DNA of 5,466 nucleotides from the NCBI GenBank assembly GCA_023264215.1, contig JALQSY010000125.1, positions 1-5,466 of the forward strand, given 5' to 3'. The notes under the pieces are model-generated. The model saw only the letters and a program-made list of their open reading frames with translations. It was not told the origin of the DNA and searched no databases. The stretch is from Candidatus Nanopelagicales bacterium (lineage in GTDB: Bacteria; Actinomycetota; Actinomycetes; S36-B12). Shown here in pieces: positions 1-5,466 of the stretch (its first letter is position 1; each line of letters starts with the position of its first letter). Both the position numbers and the translations under genes were made by a program.

Positions 1-622
1 CCTGCGCCACTGCGGTGCGGAACGTCACGTCCCACAGGGTCGGCGCCTCGGACTGGTAGGCCTCACCGCGCGCGAGGTTGCGCAGGAATGCGCGCTGCGA
101 CACCGCGCGGGCATTGTCGTCGATGGTCTGGTAGGTCTGCGTCCAGTCGATCGACAGGCCCAGGCGGCGCCAGAGTTCCTCGAAGACGACCTCGTCCTGG
201 ACGGTGAGCCGCTCGCAGAGCTCGACGAAGTTGCGGCGCGAGATCGGGATCTGGTGCTTGGCGTCCGGCTCGGCGGGGGGCTCGAAGCCAGGGTCGTAGG
301 GCAGGGACGGATCGCAGCGGACGCCGTAGTAGTTCTGGACCCGGCGCTCGGTCGGCAGGCCGTTGTCGTCCCAGCCCATCGGGTAGAAGACGGAGAAGCC
401 GCGCATGCGCTTGTAGCGCGCGATGCAGTCGGTGTGCGTGTAGGAGAAGACGTGACCGACGTGCAGTGATCCGCTCACCGTCGGCGGAGGAGTGTCGATG
501 GAGTAGACCTCATCGCGAGGCCGGGTGCGATCGAAGAGGTAGGTGCCGTCCGTCTCCCACGCCTGTACCCAGCGCTGCTCGATGCCGTCGATGCTGGGCT
601 TATCCGGGAGGCTGGGGCTCAT
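1..622 (-). CDS. valS: Valyl-tRNA synthetase, type 2 (N-terminal 207 residues, runs off left edge)
   Basis: Class I aminoacyl-tRNA synthetase that joins valine to tRNA-Val in the cytosol. Translating the minus strand from the ATG at 622-620 gives an open frame to the window edge, so the 3' part (editing domain, KMSKS loop, anticodon-binding region) is missing. The HIGH-type signature appears as PPPTVSGSLHVGH at residues 45-57, with HVGH as the ATP-binding variant. It is followed by YKRMRG (70-75) and the block PMGWDDNGLPTERRVQ (81-96). The wording TVSGSLHVGH plus DDNGLPTER matches the archaeal/rickettsial 'type 2' ValS family rather than the common bacterial type, which reads NVTGSLHLGH. A second ATG ten bases upstream on the same strand is out of frame. 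The chosen start has AGGA eight to nine bases ahead. The gene is transcribed away from folC, with only 30 bases between start codons. Identity as ValS is near certain; the subfamily call comes from memory of family motifs. Confidence 0.95.
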   Translation of the reverse strand, partial: MSPSLPDKPSIDGIEQRWVQAWETDGTYLFDRTRPRDEVYSIDTPPPTVSGSLHVGHVFSYTHTDCIARYKRMRGFSVFYPMGWDDNGLPTERRVQNYYGVRCDPSLPYDPGFEPPAEPDAKHQIPISRRNFVELCERLTVQDEVVFEELWRRLGLSIDWTQTYQTIDDNARAVSQRAFLRNLARGEAYQSEAPTLWDVTFRTAVAQ

Positions 623-631
623 GGCGGCCCA

Positions 632-639
632 TCCTAGGA
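632..639. promoter_or_regulatory. Palindrome TCCTAGGA holding the Shine-Dalgarno cores of both valS and folC
   Basis: The 8-base palindrome reads AGGA on both strands. On the plus strand it begins AGGAGG (636-641), 11 bases before the folC GTG. On the minus strand AGGA (635-632) lies 9 bases before the valS ATG. It is the only good ribosome-binding candidate for either gene in the 30-base spacer. Each start site is therefore set by the same few bases. The symmetry may be chance, or it may also be a protein or RNA pairing site. Confidence 0.6.
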
Positions 640-652
640 GGCCGCCACTAGG

Positions 653-2017
653 GTGTTGGACGTGACCGATGCCATGCCCGAGGGCTACGCCGAACTCCAG
701 GCCGAGCTCCTCGGCAGATGGCCCGAGAACGCGATCGATCCATCGCTGTCGAGGATCAGCGCCATCATGGATCTGCTCGGCCAGCCGCAGTCCGCGTACC
801 CGGTCATCCAGGTCACGGGCACCAACGGCAAATCCTCGACCGCCCGGATGATCGCCTCCCTCCTGCGCGCGCTGGGCCTGCGCACGGGCCTGTACACCAG
901 CCCGCACCTGATCGACATGCGCGAGCGGATCGAGATCGATGGGGAGCCGATCCCGGCCCAGGACTTCATGGCCGTGGCCGGCGACGTCGCGCCCTTCATC
1001 GCCTCGGTCGATGCCAGCGTCGAGGCCGAGGGTGGCACGCCGGTGACGTACTTCGAGACCCTCACGGCGATCTCCTACGCCGCCTTCGCCGATGCCCCGG
1101 TCGACGTCGCGGTCGTCGAGGTCGGAGTCGGCGGGACCTGGGACGCGACCTCGGTCTGCAGCCCGCAGGTGTCCGTGGTGACTCGCGTCGCCATGGACCA
1201 CGCCGACATCCTCGGAGACCGGATCGATCTGATCGCCACGGAGAAGTCCGGGATCATCAAGGAGGGGTCGTTCGCCATCATCGCGGAGCAGGAGCCCGAT
1301 GCGGCCGCGGTGCTCGAAGCGCGCATCGACGAGGTGGGCGTCCCCGCAGCCTGGGAGGGGACCAGCTTCGCGGTCCTCGACCGCACCGTCGCGGTGGGAG
1401 GGCAGCTGCTGACACTGCAGGGTCTGTCCGGTGTGTACGACGACGTGTTCCTCCCGCTCTTCGGAGCCCACCAGTCGCGCAATGCGGCGGTCGCGCTCGC
1501 AGCGACCGAGGCCTTCATCGGCGGCGGTGCACTGGCGCTCGACGCGGACGCGGTGCGCGAGGGATTCGCCGACGTCACGTCGCCGGGGCGCCTGGAGATC
1601 GTCCGGCGCGGGCCCACCGTCATCATCGACGCGGCCCACAACCCCGCGGGGGCGGAGGCACTGGCCGGTGCCCTCTCCGAGTCCTTCGCCTTCACCCACC
1701 TCATCGGGGTCGTCGCGGTGCTCTCGGACAAGGACGCCACGGGGATCCTGCGAGCGCTGGAGCCCGTCCTCGACCAGATCGTGGTCACGCAGAACGACTC
1801 GCCTCGTCGACTCGACGTCGACGCCCTCGCCGCGCTGGCGGTGGAGATCTTCGGGGAGGAGCGCGTCACCGTGGCGCGCGACCTGTCCGACGGACTCGAC
1901 ACGGGGATCCGGCTGGCAGAGGAGGCCGACACGTACGCCGCGTCAGGCGTCATCGTCACCGGATCAGTGGTCACCGCGGGCCAGGCGCGCGCCATGCTCG
2001 CGCGGAACCCGCGATGA
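653..2017 (+). CDS. folC: Folylpolyglutamate synthase / dihydrofolate synthase
   Basis: ATP-dependent cytosolic Mur-ligase-type enzyme. It adds glutamate to dihydropteroate and/or lengthens the glutamate tail of tetrahydrofolates, which keeps folates in the cell. At 454 residues it is full length for the family. Visible motifs: ATP-binding P-loop TGTNGKSS (55-62), YTSPHL (81-86), the EVGVGGTWDAT stretch (156-166), MDHADILGD (181-189), TEKSGIIKEG (196-205, whose Lys198 is probably the carbamylated metal-bridging lysine), the Mur-ligase GAHQSRNAA element (271-279), SPGRLE (310-315), DAAHNP (326-331) in the C-terminal domain, DKD (359-361) and VTGSVVTAGQAR (435-446). The GTG at 653 is chosen because AGGAGG lies at 636-641. 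TTG 656, GTG 662 and ATG 674 are in-frame alternatives and would shorten the protein by only 1-7 residues. It diverges from valS, and its TGA overlaps the next gene's ATG. Whether it has both activities cannot be read from sequence alone. Confidence 0.96.
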   Translation: MLDVTDAMPEGYAELQAELLGRWPENAIDPSLSRISAIMDLLGQPQSAYPVIQVTGTNGKSSTARMIASLLRALGLRTGLYTSPHLIDMRERIEIDGEPIPAQDFMAVAGDVAPFIASVDASVEAEGGTPVTYFETLTAISYAAFADAPVDVAVVEVGVGGTWDATSVCSPQVSVVTRVAMDHADILGDRIDLIATEKSGIIKEGSFAIIAEQEPDAAAVLEARIDEVGVPAAWEGTSFAVLDRTVAVGGQLLTLQGLSGVYDDVFLPLFGAHQSRNAAVALAATEAFIGGGALALDADAVREGFADVTSPGRLEIVRRGPTVIIDAAHNPAGAEALAGALSESFAFTHLIGVVAVLSDKDATGILRALEPVLDQIVVTQNDSPRRLDVDALAALAVEIFGEERVTVARDLSDGLDTGIRLAEEADTYAASGVIVTGSVVTAGQARAMLARNPR

Positions 2018-2391
2018 GGGTCCTCGGGGCCTCGGTCCTCGCGCTCGAGGCGATCGTCGTCATCCTGGCGATCCCGGTCGTGATCGTCGTGGGCACCGTG
2101 CCCGTCCCGCCCTGGGCCGGCATCACCGGTGGCGTCCTGCTGGCCGGATCCCTCATCGTCCTCGCGCGCTACGTGACGCGGCCATGGGCTGTCCCGGTCG
2201 GGTGGGTGCTGCAGGCACTGGTCGTGCTCAGCGGATTCCTCGCACCGGCGATGTTCATCGTCGGCGGGATCTTCGCCCTGCTGTGGGGCGTCGCGATTCG
2301 CCTGGGTAGCCAGGTCGATGCCGCGCGCGAGGCCCGCGGCGAAGGCGGACCGGGCGGCGCTGCCGACGCACCTCCCGCCGACGCCGGATAG
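2014..2391 (+). CDS. DUF4233 family small membrane protein
   Basis: A 125-residue protein of unknown function. It is almost all hydrophobic in its first 95 residues, with about four predicted membrane segments near 4-27, 33-51, 60-76 and 77-95. A short polar tail (about 97-125) rich in Gly, Ala and Pro follows. The opening MRVLGASVLALEAIVV, the WVLQALVVLSG and MFIVGGIFALLWG segments, and the position directly behind folC match the actinobacterial DUF4233 (PF14017) family as I recall it. The ATG at 2014 overlaps the folC stop as ATGA, so the two are very probably translationally coupled and co-transcribed. No catalytic motif is visible, so the conserved link to folC is context only and does not show a role in folate transport or metabolism. 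The larger open frame that runs through folC in this phase is a shadow; only the part from 2014 looks like a protein. Confidence 0.85.
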   Translation: MRVLGASVLALEAIVVILAIPVVIVVGTVPVPPWAGITGGVLLAGSLIVLARYVTRPWAVPVGWVLQALVVLSGFLAPAMFIVGGIFALLWGVAIRLGSQVDAAREARGEGGPGGAADAPPADAG

Positions 2392-2402
2392 GCTCGTGAG
2401 CC

Positions 2403-2424
2403 GGCCTGGGCATCGCCCGAGGCC
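2403..2424 (+). other. Strong intergenic hairpin between the DUF4233 gene and ndk
   Basis: GGCCTGGGC (2403-2411) pairs with GCCC (2415-2418) and AGGCC (2420-2424), giving nine base pairs, eight of them G-C, with a 3-base loop (ATC) and a single bulged G at 2419. A weaker hairpin, GGCTC-GT-GAGCC (2391-2402), lies directly upstream. No T-run follows, so a classical intrinsic terminator is not supported. An mRNA-stability element, a processing or attenuation site, or a U-tract-less terminator are possible. It ends 12 bases before the ndk Shine-Dalgarno site. Confidence 0.5.
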
Positions 2425-2436
2425 CCGTCCACTGCG

Positions 2437-2442
2437 AAGGAG
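2437..2442 (+). promoter_or_regulatory. Ribosome-binding site of ndk (AAGGAG)
   Basis: AAGGAG ends five bases before GTG 2448. It is the clearest Shine-Dalgarno sequence in the window and fixes the GTG start of ndk. Confidence 0.8.
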
Positions 2443-2447
2443 CAGAC

Positions 2448-2858
2448 GTGTCACAGCGCACCCTTGTCCTGGTCAAGCCCGACGGCGTCGCTCGCGGGCT
2501 GGTCGGTGAGGTCCTCGGGCGCATCGAGCGCAAGGGCTTTCGCATCGTGGCGATGGAACTGCGCACCATCACCGCCGAGGTTGCCCAGGCCCACTACGCC
2601 GAGCACGCGGACAAGCCGTTCTTCGGCGACCTGGTCGCCTTCATCACCTCCGGCCCGCTGGTCGCCGCGGTCATCGAGGGCCCCGAGGCCATCGTCGCCT
2701 GGCGCACCATGATGGGGGCGACGAACCCGGTCAATGCGACGCCGGGGACGATCCGCGGAGACCTCGCGACCGAGACGCAGTTCAACGTCACGCACGGCTC
2801 GGACTCGCCGGAGTCCGCAGCGCGCGAGATCGCGCTCTTCTTCCCCTCGCTGGGCTGA
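2448..2858 (+). CDS. ndk: Nucleoside diphosphate kinase
   Basis: Cytosolic enzyme that moves the gamma-phosphate of ATP to nucleoside diphosphates through a phosphohistidine intermediate, balancing NTP and dNTP pools. The 136-residue length is typical for a single-domain bacterial NDK. The family's key parts are all present: VKPDG with Lys10, Tyr50, Phe58 in the [18 protein letters not shown] region (53-70), Arg86, Thr92 in GATNP (90-94), Arg103, Asn113 and the active-site signature [12 protein letters not shown] (113-124) with catalytic His116. Translation begins at a GTG set by AAGGAG. The gene follows the DUF4233 gene after 56 bases that carry a strong hairpin, and is followed after only five bases by a hydrolase gene, probably on the same transcript. 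ndk next to folC and upstream of mreB is the usual actinobacterial position. Nothing suggests it is impaired. Confidence 0.98.
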   Translation: MSQRTLVLVKPDGVARGLVGEVLGRIERKGFRIVAMELRTITAEVAQAHYAEHADKPFFGDLVAFITSGPLVAAVIEGPEAIVAWRTMMGATNPVNATPGTIRGDLATETQFNVTHGSDSPESAAREIALFFPSLG

Positions 2859-2863
2859 TCGCG

Positions 2864-4234
2864 ATGGCGCTGCGCTCGCGTGCTCGACTGGGGGTGGCGG
2901 CACTGTCCGGCGCAGCCGGTGGCTATGCGGCTGCGCGGCCGACCCTGATGCCCTGGCCCACCCGCGTGCGCCAGGGATTCATCGCCGCGATGACGGTGGC
3001 GTCGGCAGGCACAGCGTTCCTCGCTGCCGGCAGCCTCGGGCTACGTCGGGGCGGCCTGCCGACCGCGGGCGAAAGGCTGCGTCGCACTGCGTGGCTCACC
3101 GCCGGTGGCGCCGCGGCGTTCGGAGCCTTCAAGGTCGCGAAGTCGCAGGCGTCGCGTCGCCTCGAGGGCGGGGGGCGCGCCATCGAGCCGGGCTTCGCGA
3201 CGCCCCCGAGCCTGGAGACAGTGTCCGGGGGCCCCGGATCCCTCGTGGATTTCGCGACCGTGGGCCGCGAGGGGGCGAGGTTCCTCGGCTCGAGCGTCCC
3301 GACGACGGCCGTGGAGGAGGTGACCGGCAGCCCGCTGCAGATGCCCGGCATCCGGGTCTTCGTCGGCTACGACTCCGCCCCGACCCCCGAGGAGCGGGTG
3401 GCGCTCGCCCTGGCTGAGCTGCGTCGCACGGGCGCGTACGACCGTTCGACGTTGCTCATCGGCGCGCCCGCGGGAAGCGGCTACGCCAATCCGACTCCGG
3501 TCGACATCCTCGAGATCTTGTTGCACGGCGACGTCGCCGCGGTTGCCGTCGGCTACGGACTGCTGCCGTCGTTCCTGTCGCTTGATCGGGTAGCGCTCGC
3601 GGCACGCACGCAGTCGCTGCTCATCGAAGGCATCGCCGCGGATCTCGCCGGTCGGGATCGTCGACCGCGCGTGCTGCTCTACGGCGAGAGCCTGGGCGCG
3701 CGCGTACAGCAGGCGGCCATCCCCGCGGGCACGGCGGACCTCGATCGGATCGGCGTCGATGCCGCGCTGTGGGTGGGGACACCCGGCGGGCCGGAGTCGG
3801 TGGCCTTCCACGCGGCGACCGCGGGGGAGTCCATCACCATCGACCGCCCCGACCAGATCCCCGCGCCGCTGCCCAGCCCCCGCCCGCGCGTGTGGTTCCT
3901 CGAGCACGACGGCGATCCGGTGGTGCGCTTCGAGCCGACCGTGGCCTACCGCCAGCCCGCCTGGCTCGCGCAGCGCCCGCGCGGACGCAACGTCCCCGAC
4001 GCCATGCTGTGGTCTCCGGGGATCACCTGGGCGCAGGTGATGATCGACACGCTCTTCGCGACCAACGTCAAGCCTGGGAAGTTCGAGAGCCGCGGCCACG
4101 ACTACCGCGCGGACCTCGGCGCGGTGGTCCCCGCGGCCTACGACCTGTCCGTGGATGAAGGGACAGCGCAACGACTGGAATCCGCCCTGCGCAGCCTGGA
4201 AATCGAGCGTGCACGTCGCGTGGGAGAGGCGTAG
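2864..4234 (+). CDS. Membrane-anchored alpha/beta-hydrolase, Abhydrolase_9 (PF10081-like) family
   Basis: A 456-residue protein of unknown substrate. The N-terminal part has hydrophobic stretches near residues 8-25, 37-60 and 75-92, with RPTLMPWPTRVRQGF (25-39) resembling the start of the membrane domain in this family. The rest looks like the catalytic domain: VFVGYDSAPTPEER (165-178), RRTGAYDRS (187-195), GAPAGSGY (200-207), HGDVAAVAVGYGLLPS (221-236), nucleophile elbow GESLG (274-278, Ser276), HDGDPVVRF (348-356, candidate acid Asp351) and SRGHDYR (409-415, His412). A Ser-Asp-His triad is thus plausible, with a serine ester- or lipid-hydrolase type of chemistry as inference only. Two family motifs look altered: AGSGY where I recall TGTGW, and GYG where I recall QYS. 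The ATG lies five bases after the ndk stop and has no clear Shine-Dalgarno site, suggesting coupling to ndk; GTG 2894 is a later in-frame start. The site between ndk and mreB is unusual. The family call is fairly sure; the function is unknown. Confidence 0.82.
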   Translation: MALRSRARLGVAALSGAAGGYAAARPTLMPWPTRVRQGFIAAMTVASAGTAFLAAGSLGLRRGGLPTAGERLRRTAWLTAGGAAAFGAFKVAKSQASRRLEGGGRAIEPGFATPPSLETVSGGPGSLVDFATVGREGARFLGSSVPTTAVEEVTGSPLQMPGIRVFVGYDSAPTPEERVALALAELRRTGAYDRSTLLIGAPAGSGYANPTPVDILEILLHGDVAAVAVGYGLLPSFLSLDRVALAARTQSLLIEGIAADLAGRDRRPRVLLYGESLGARVQQAAIPAGTADLDRIGVDAALWVGTPGGPESVAFHAATAGESITIDRPDQIPAPLPSPRPRVWFLEHDGDPVVRFEPTVAYRQPAWLAQRPRGRNVPDAMLWSPGITWAQVMIDTLFATNVKPGKFESRGHDYRADLGAVVPAAYDLSVDEGTAQRLESALRSLEIERARRVGEA

Positions 4235-4247
4235 TTCCTCCATCGGC

Positions 4248-4277
4248 TTGGGGCAATTCGCCCCGGACCCGTACCAT
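4248..4277 (+). promoter_or_regulatory. Candidate sigma-70-type promoter for mreB
   Basis: TTGGGG (4248-4253) and TACCAT (4272-4277) are separated by 18 bases. The second fits the actinobacterial TANNNT -10 pattern, and the first keeps the TTG of a -35 box. Transcription would begin near 4284, leaving a leader of about 38 bases. A short GGGGC-AATTC-GCCCC inverted repeat (4250-4264) covers the -35 end and spacer. It could be an operator or the tail hairpin of the upstream transcript, though no T-run follows it. Confidence 0.45.
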
Positions 4278-4304
4278 GGTTCACGCCCGTCACGGCACGG
4301 GTCC
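4265..4304. repeat. Inverted repeat GGACCCGT...ACGGGTCC in the mreB leader
   Basis: A perfect 8-base inverted repeat (4265-4272 and 4297-4304) with a 24-base interior brackets the candidate -10 box and the expected start of transcription. Inside it a second stem can form from GCCCGT (4285-4290) and ACGGGT (4297-4302), with one G-U pair and a 6-base loop. The two pairings share the 3' arm and so exclude each other. Confidence 0.5.
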
Positions 4305-4312
4305 AACGTTGG
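4303..4312. repeat. 10-base perfect palindrome CCAACGTTGG before the mreB ribosome-binding site
   Basis: CCAACGTTGG is fully symmetric, and its last two bases run into the G-rich Shine-Dalgarno stretch GGGGAGGG (4311-4318). It could be the half-sites of a dimeric repressor, or chance in G+C-rich DNA. As an RNA hairpin it would have only about three pairs, so a DNA-level role is likelier if there is one. Confidence 0.4.
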
Positions 4313-4321
4313 GGAGGGTTC

Positions 4322-5353
4322 GTGTCCAACACGATGTCGTTCGTCGGCCGCGACATGGCCGTCGATCTCGGCACGGCCAACACCCTCGTCTACGTCCGCG
4401 GACGCGGAATCGTGCTCAATGAGCCCTCGGTCGTGGCCATCAATCAGACCACCGGCGGCATCCTCGCCGTCGGATCCGAGGCCAAGAAGATGATCGGCCG
4501 GACCCCGGGCAACATCGTGGCCATCCGGCCCCTCAAGGACGGCGTGATCGCCGACTTCGACACGACCGAGCGCATGCTGCGCTACTTCATCCAGAAGGTT
4601 CACCGCCGCCGCCACCTAGCCAAGCCGCGCCTGGTGATCTGCGTCCCGTCGGGTATCACCGGCGTCGAGCAGCGCGCGGTCAAGGATGCCGGCTACGCCG
4701 CCGGCGCGCGCAAGGTCTACATCATCGAGGAGCCGATGGCCGCGGCGATCGGCGCCAACATGCCCGTGCATGAGCCGACCGGCAACATGGTCGTCGACAT
4801 CGGCGGTGGCACGACGGAGGTCGCGGTCATCTCGCTCGGTGGCATCGTCACGTCGATTTCCATCCGCGTCGGTGGCGATGAGTTGGACAACGCGATCATC
4901 CAGTACGTCAAGAAGGAGTACTCGCTGCTGCTCGGTGAGCGCACAGCCGAGGAGATCAAGGTCGCCATCGGCTCGGCGTTCCCGATGCCCGACGAGCCGC
5001 ACGCCGAGATCCGCGGTCGCGACCTGGTGAGCGGCCTGCCCCGCACCGTCGTGGTGACCGCCGAGGAGATCCGCCGGGCGATCGACGAGCCGGTGAACGC
5101 CATCGTGGACGTGGTCAAGACCACCCTGGACCGGACCCCGCCCGAGCTCTCCGGCGACATCATGGACCGGGGCATCGTCCTCACCGGCGGTGGCGCCCTC
5201 CTCACCGGCCTCGACGAGCGCCTGCGCCACGAGACGGGCATGCCGATCGTCGTCGCCGACGCCCCCCTGGACTGCGTGGCGATGGGCTCGGGCAAGTGCG
5301 TGGAGGAGTTCGAGGCACTGCAGCAGGTGCTCATCTCCGAGCCTCGCCACTAG
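4322..5353 (+). CDS. mreB: Rod-shape determining protein MreB (bacterial actin)
   Basis: Actin-like ATPase that forms membrane-associated filaments and guides peptidoglycan synthesis during lateral growth or, in Streptomyces, spore-wall assembly. The 343-residue length is typical. Visible parts: phosphate-1 loop [13 protein letters not shown] (15-27), VLNEPSVVA (31-39), [12 protein letters not shown] (69-80), [16 protein letters not shown] (105-120), [12 protein letters not shown] (134-145), phosphate-2 loop [14 protein letters not shown] (157-170), GGDELDNAI (184-192), the EEIK element (210-213) and adenosine motif [11 protein letters not shown] (287-297). The GTG at 4322 is chosen, with GGAGG ending four bases before it. 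ATG 4334 is a real rival, since [13 protein letters not shown] is a more usual MreB opening, but it lies 16 bases from that site. mreB follows the hydrolase after 87 bases with a candidate promoter and inverted repeats, and mreC follows after 19 bases, the normal order of the elongation cluster. Confidence 0.97.
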   Translation: MSNTMSFVGRDMAVDLGTANTLVYVRGRGIVLNEPSVVAINQTTGGILAVGSEAKKMIGRTPGNIVAIRPLKDGVIADFDTTERMLRYFIQKVHRRRHLAKPRLVICVPSGITGVEQRAVKDAGYAAGARKVYIIEEPMAAAIGANMPVHEPTGNMVVDIGGGTTEVAVISLGGIVTSISIRVGGDELDNAIIQYVKKEYSLLLGERTAEEIKVAIGSAFPMPDEPHAEIRGRDLVSGLPRTVVVTAEEIRRAIDEPVNAIVDVVKTTLDRTPPELSGDIMDRGIVLTGGGALLTGLDERLRHETGMPIVVADAPLDCVAMGSGKCVEEFEALQQVLISEPRH

Positions 5354-5372
5354 GCGATCGCTCGGGCGTGCG

Positions 5373-5466
5373 ATGAGAGACACCCGACGGTCGCGGATCG
5401 TCCTGGCGATCCTGGTGCTGATCTCGATCACGCTGATCATCTTCGACCTGCGCGGCGGAGGCATCA
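5373..5466 (+). CDS. mreC: Rod-shape determining protein MreC (N-terminal 31 residues, runs off right edge)
   Basis: The first 31 codons of a protein that begins with the basic stretch MRDTRRSR and then one membrane helix (about residues 9-24, ending IIFDLRGGG). This is the usual N-terminus of actinobacterial MreC, a single-pass membrane protein with a periplasmic-side or external beta-rich domain that links MreB to the cell-wall synthesis machinery. The domain itself lies outside the window. The ATG lies 19 bases after the mreB stop. No strong Shine-Dalgarno sequence is visible, so translation may depend on mreB. The call rests on the N-terminal pattern plus position directly behind mreB. 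Confidence 0.88.
   Translation, partial: MRDTRRSRIVLAILVLISITLIIFDLRGGGI

Noticed and set aside
254..651. Two small plus-strand open frames over the valS region
   Set aside because: They lie opposite the valS N-terminus, which matches the synthetase family continuously, and show no motif of their own.
718..2013. Long plus-strand open frame through folC that joins the DUF4233 frame
   Set aside because: Its translation is Arg/Gly-rich low-complexity sequence without family motifs, while folC in the other frame is complete. Only the part from ATG 2014 is a credible protein.
1075..2454. 459-codon minus-strand open frame opposite folC and the DUF4233 gene
   Set aside because: A shadow of G+C-rich codon bias: Ser/Arg/Thr-rich with no recognisable domain, lying opposite two well-supported genes.
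4250..4264. GGGGC-AATTC-GCCCC as an intrinsic terminator of the hydrolase gene
   Set aside because: The stem is only five strong pairs plus possible wobbles, no T-run follows, and it overlaps a plausible promoter. Kept only as part of the leader description.
3041..4615. 524-codon minus-strand open frame opposite the hydrolase and start of mreB
   Set aside because: Composition is Arg/Gly/His-rich as expected for an antisense frame, with no motif, and both opposing genes have clear family signatures.
5354..5361. GCGATCGC palindrome between mreB and mreC
   Set aside because: Single 8-base palindrome, a common chance word in G+C-rich DNA, with no repeat of it nearby and no supporting context.
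4616..5464. 282-codon minus-strand open frame opposite mreB
   Set aside because: Opposite the conserved mreB core, rich in Arg/Asp/His without domain-like pattern.
1..5466. A new defence, mobile or biosynthetic system
   Set aside because: All genes but two are conserved housekeeping or cell-shape genes in a familiar order. No transposase, integrase, toxin pair, direct-repeat array or effector-like gene is seen.

Overview
The window is a high-G+C stretch (strong G/C bias at third codon positions, several GTG starts) from an actinobacterial chromosome. This assignment rests on protein similarity and on gene order: valS, folC, a DUF4233 membrane protein, ndk, then mreB-mreC. As recalled, Streptomyces has the same series at SCO2615-SCO2610. 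The presence of mreB and mreC points to a rod-shaped or filamentous cell. I cannot name the genus.

Layout. The minus strand at the left edge carries the first 207 codons of valS, running off the window. It is the archaeal/rickettsial-like 'type 2' form of valyl-tRNA synthetase, not the usual bacterial type. Thirty bases away, folC (folate/dihydrofolate ligase) begins on the plus strand. The two genes diverge from a tiny spacer in which one palindrome supplies both Shine-Dalgarno cores. folC overlaps the start of a small four-helix membrane protein (DUF4233) by an ATGA junction. A 56-base gap with a strong hairpin precedes ndk (nucleoside diphosphate kinase). Five bases after ndk lies a 456-residue membrane-anchored alpha/beta-hydrolase of the Abhydrolase_9 type. 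An 87-base spacer with a plausible promoter and several inverted repeats then leads to mreB. The first 31 codons of mreC follow at the right edge.

How the genes fit together. valS, folC and ndk are housekeeping genes for tRNA charging, one-carbon cofactor supply and NTP balance. mreB and mreC start the cell-elongation cluster. The DUF4233 protein and the hydrolase have no assigned function. The hydrolase sits where the recalled order has ndk directly followed by mreB, so it is the main accessory element here. The plus-strand genes probably form one or two transcription units, with a likely new start in front of mreB.

I see no mobile element, CRISPR array, tRNA, rRNA, phage gene or evident new defence or biosynthetic system. 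The points worth a second look are the flipped type 2 valS, the shared ribosome-binding palindrome, the hairpin before ndk, the inserted divergent hydrolase and the structured mreB leader.
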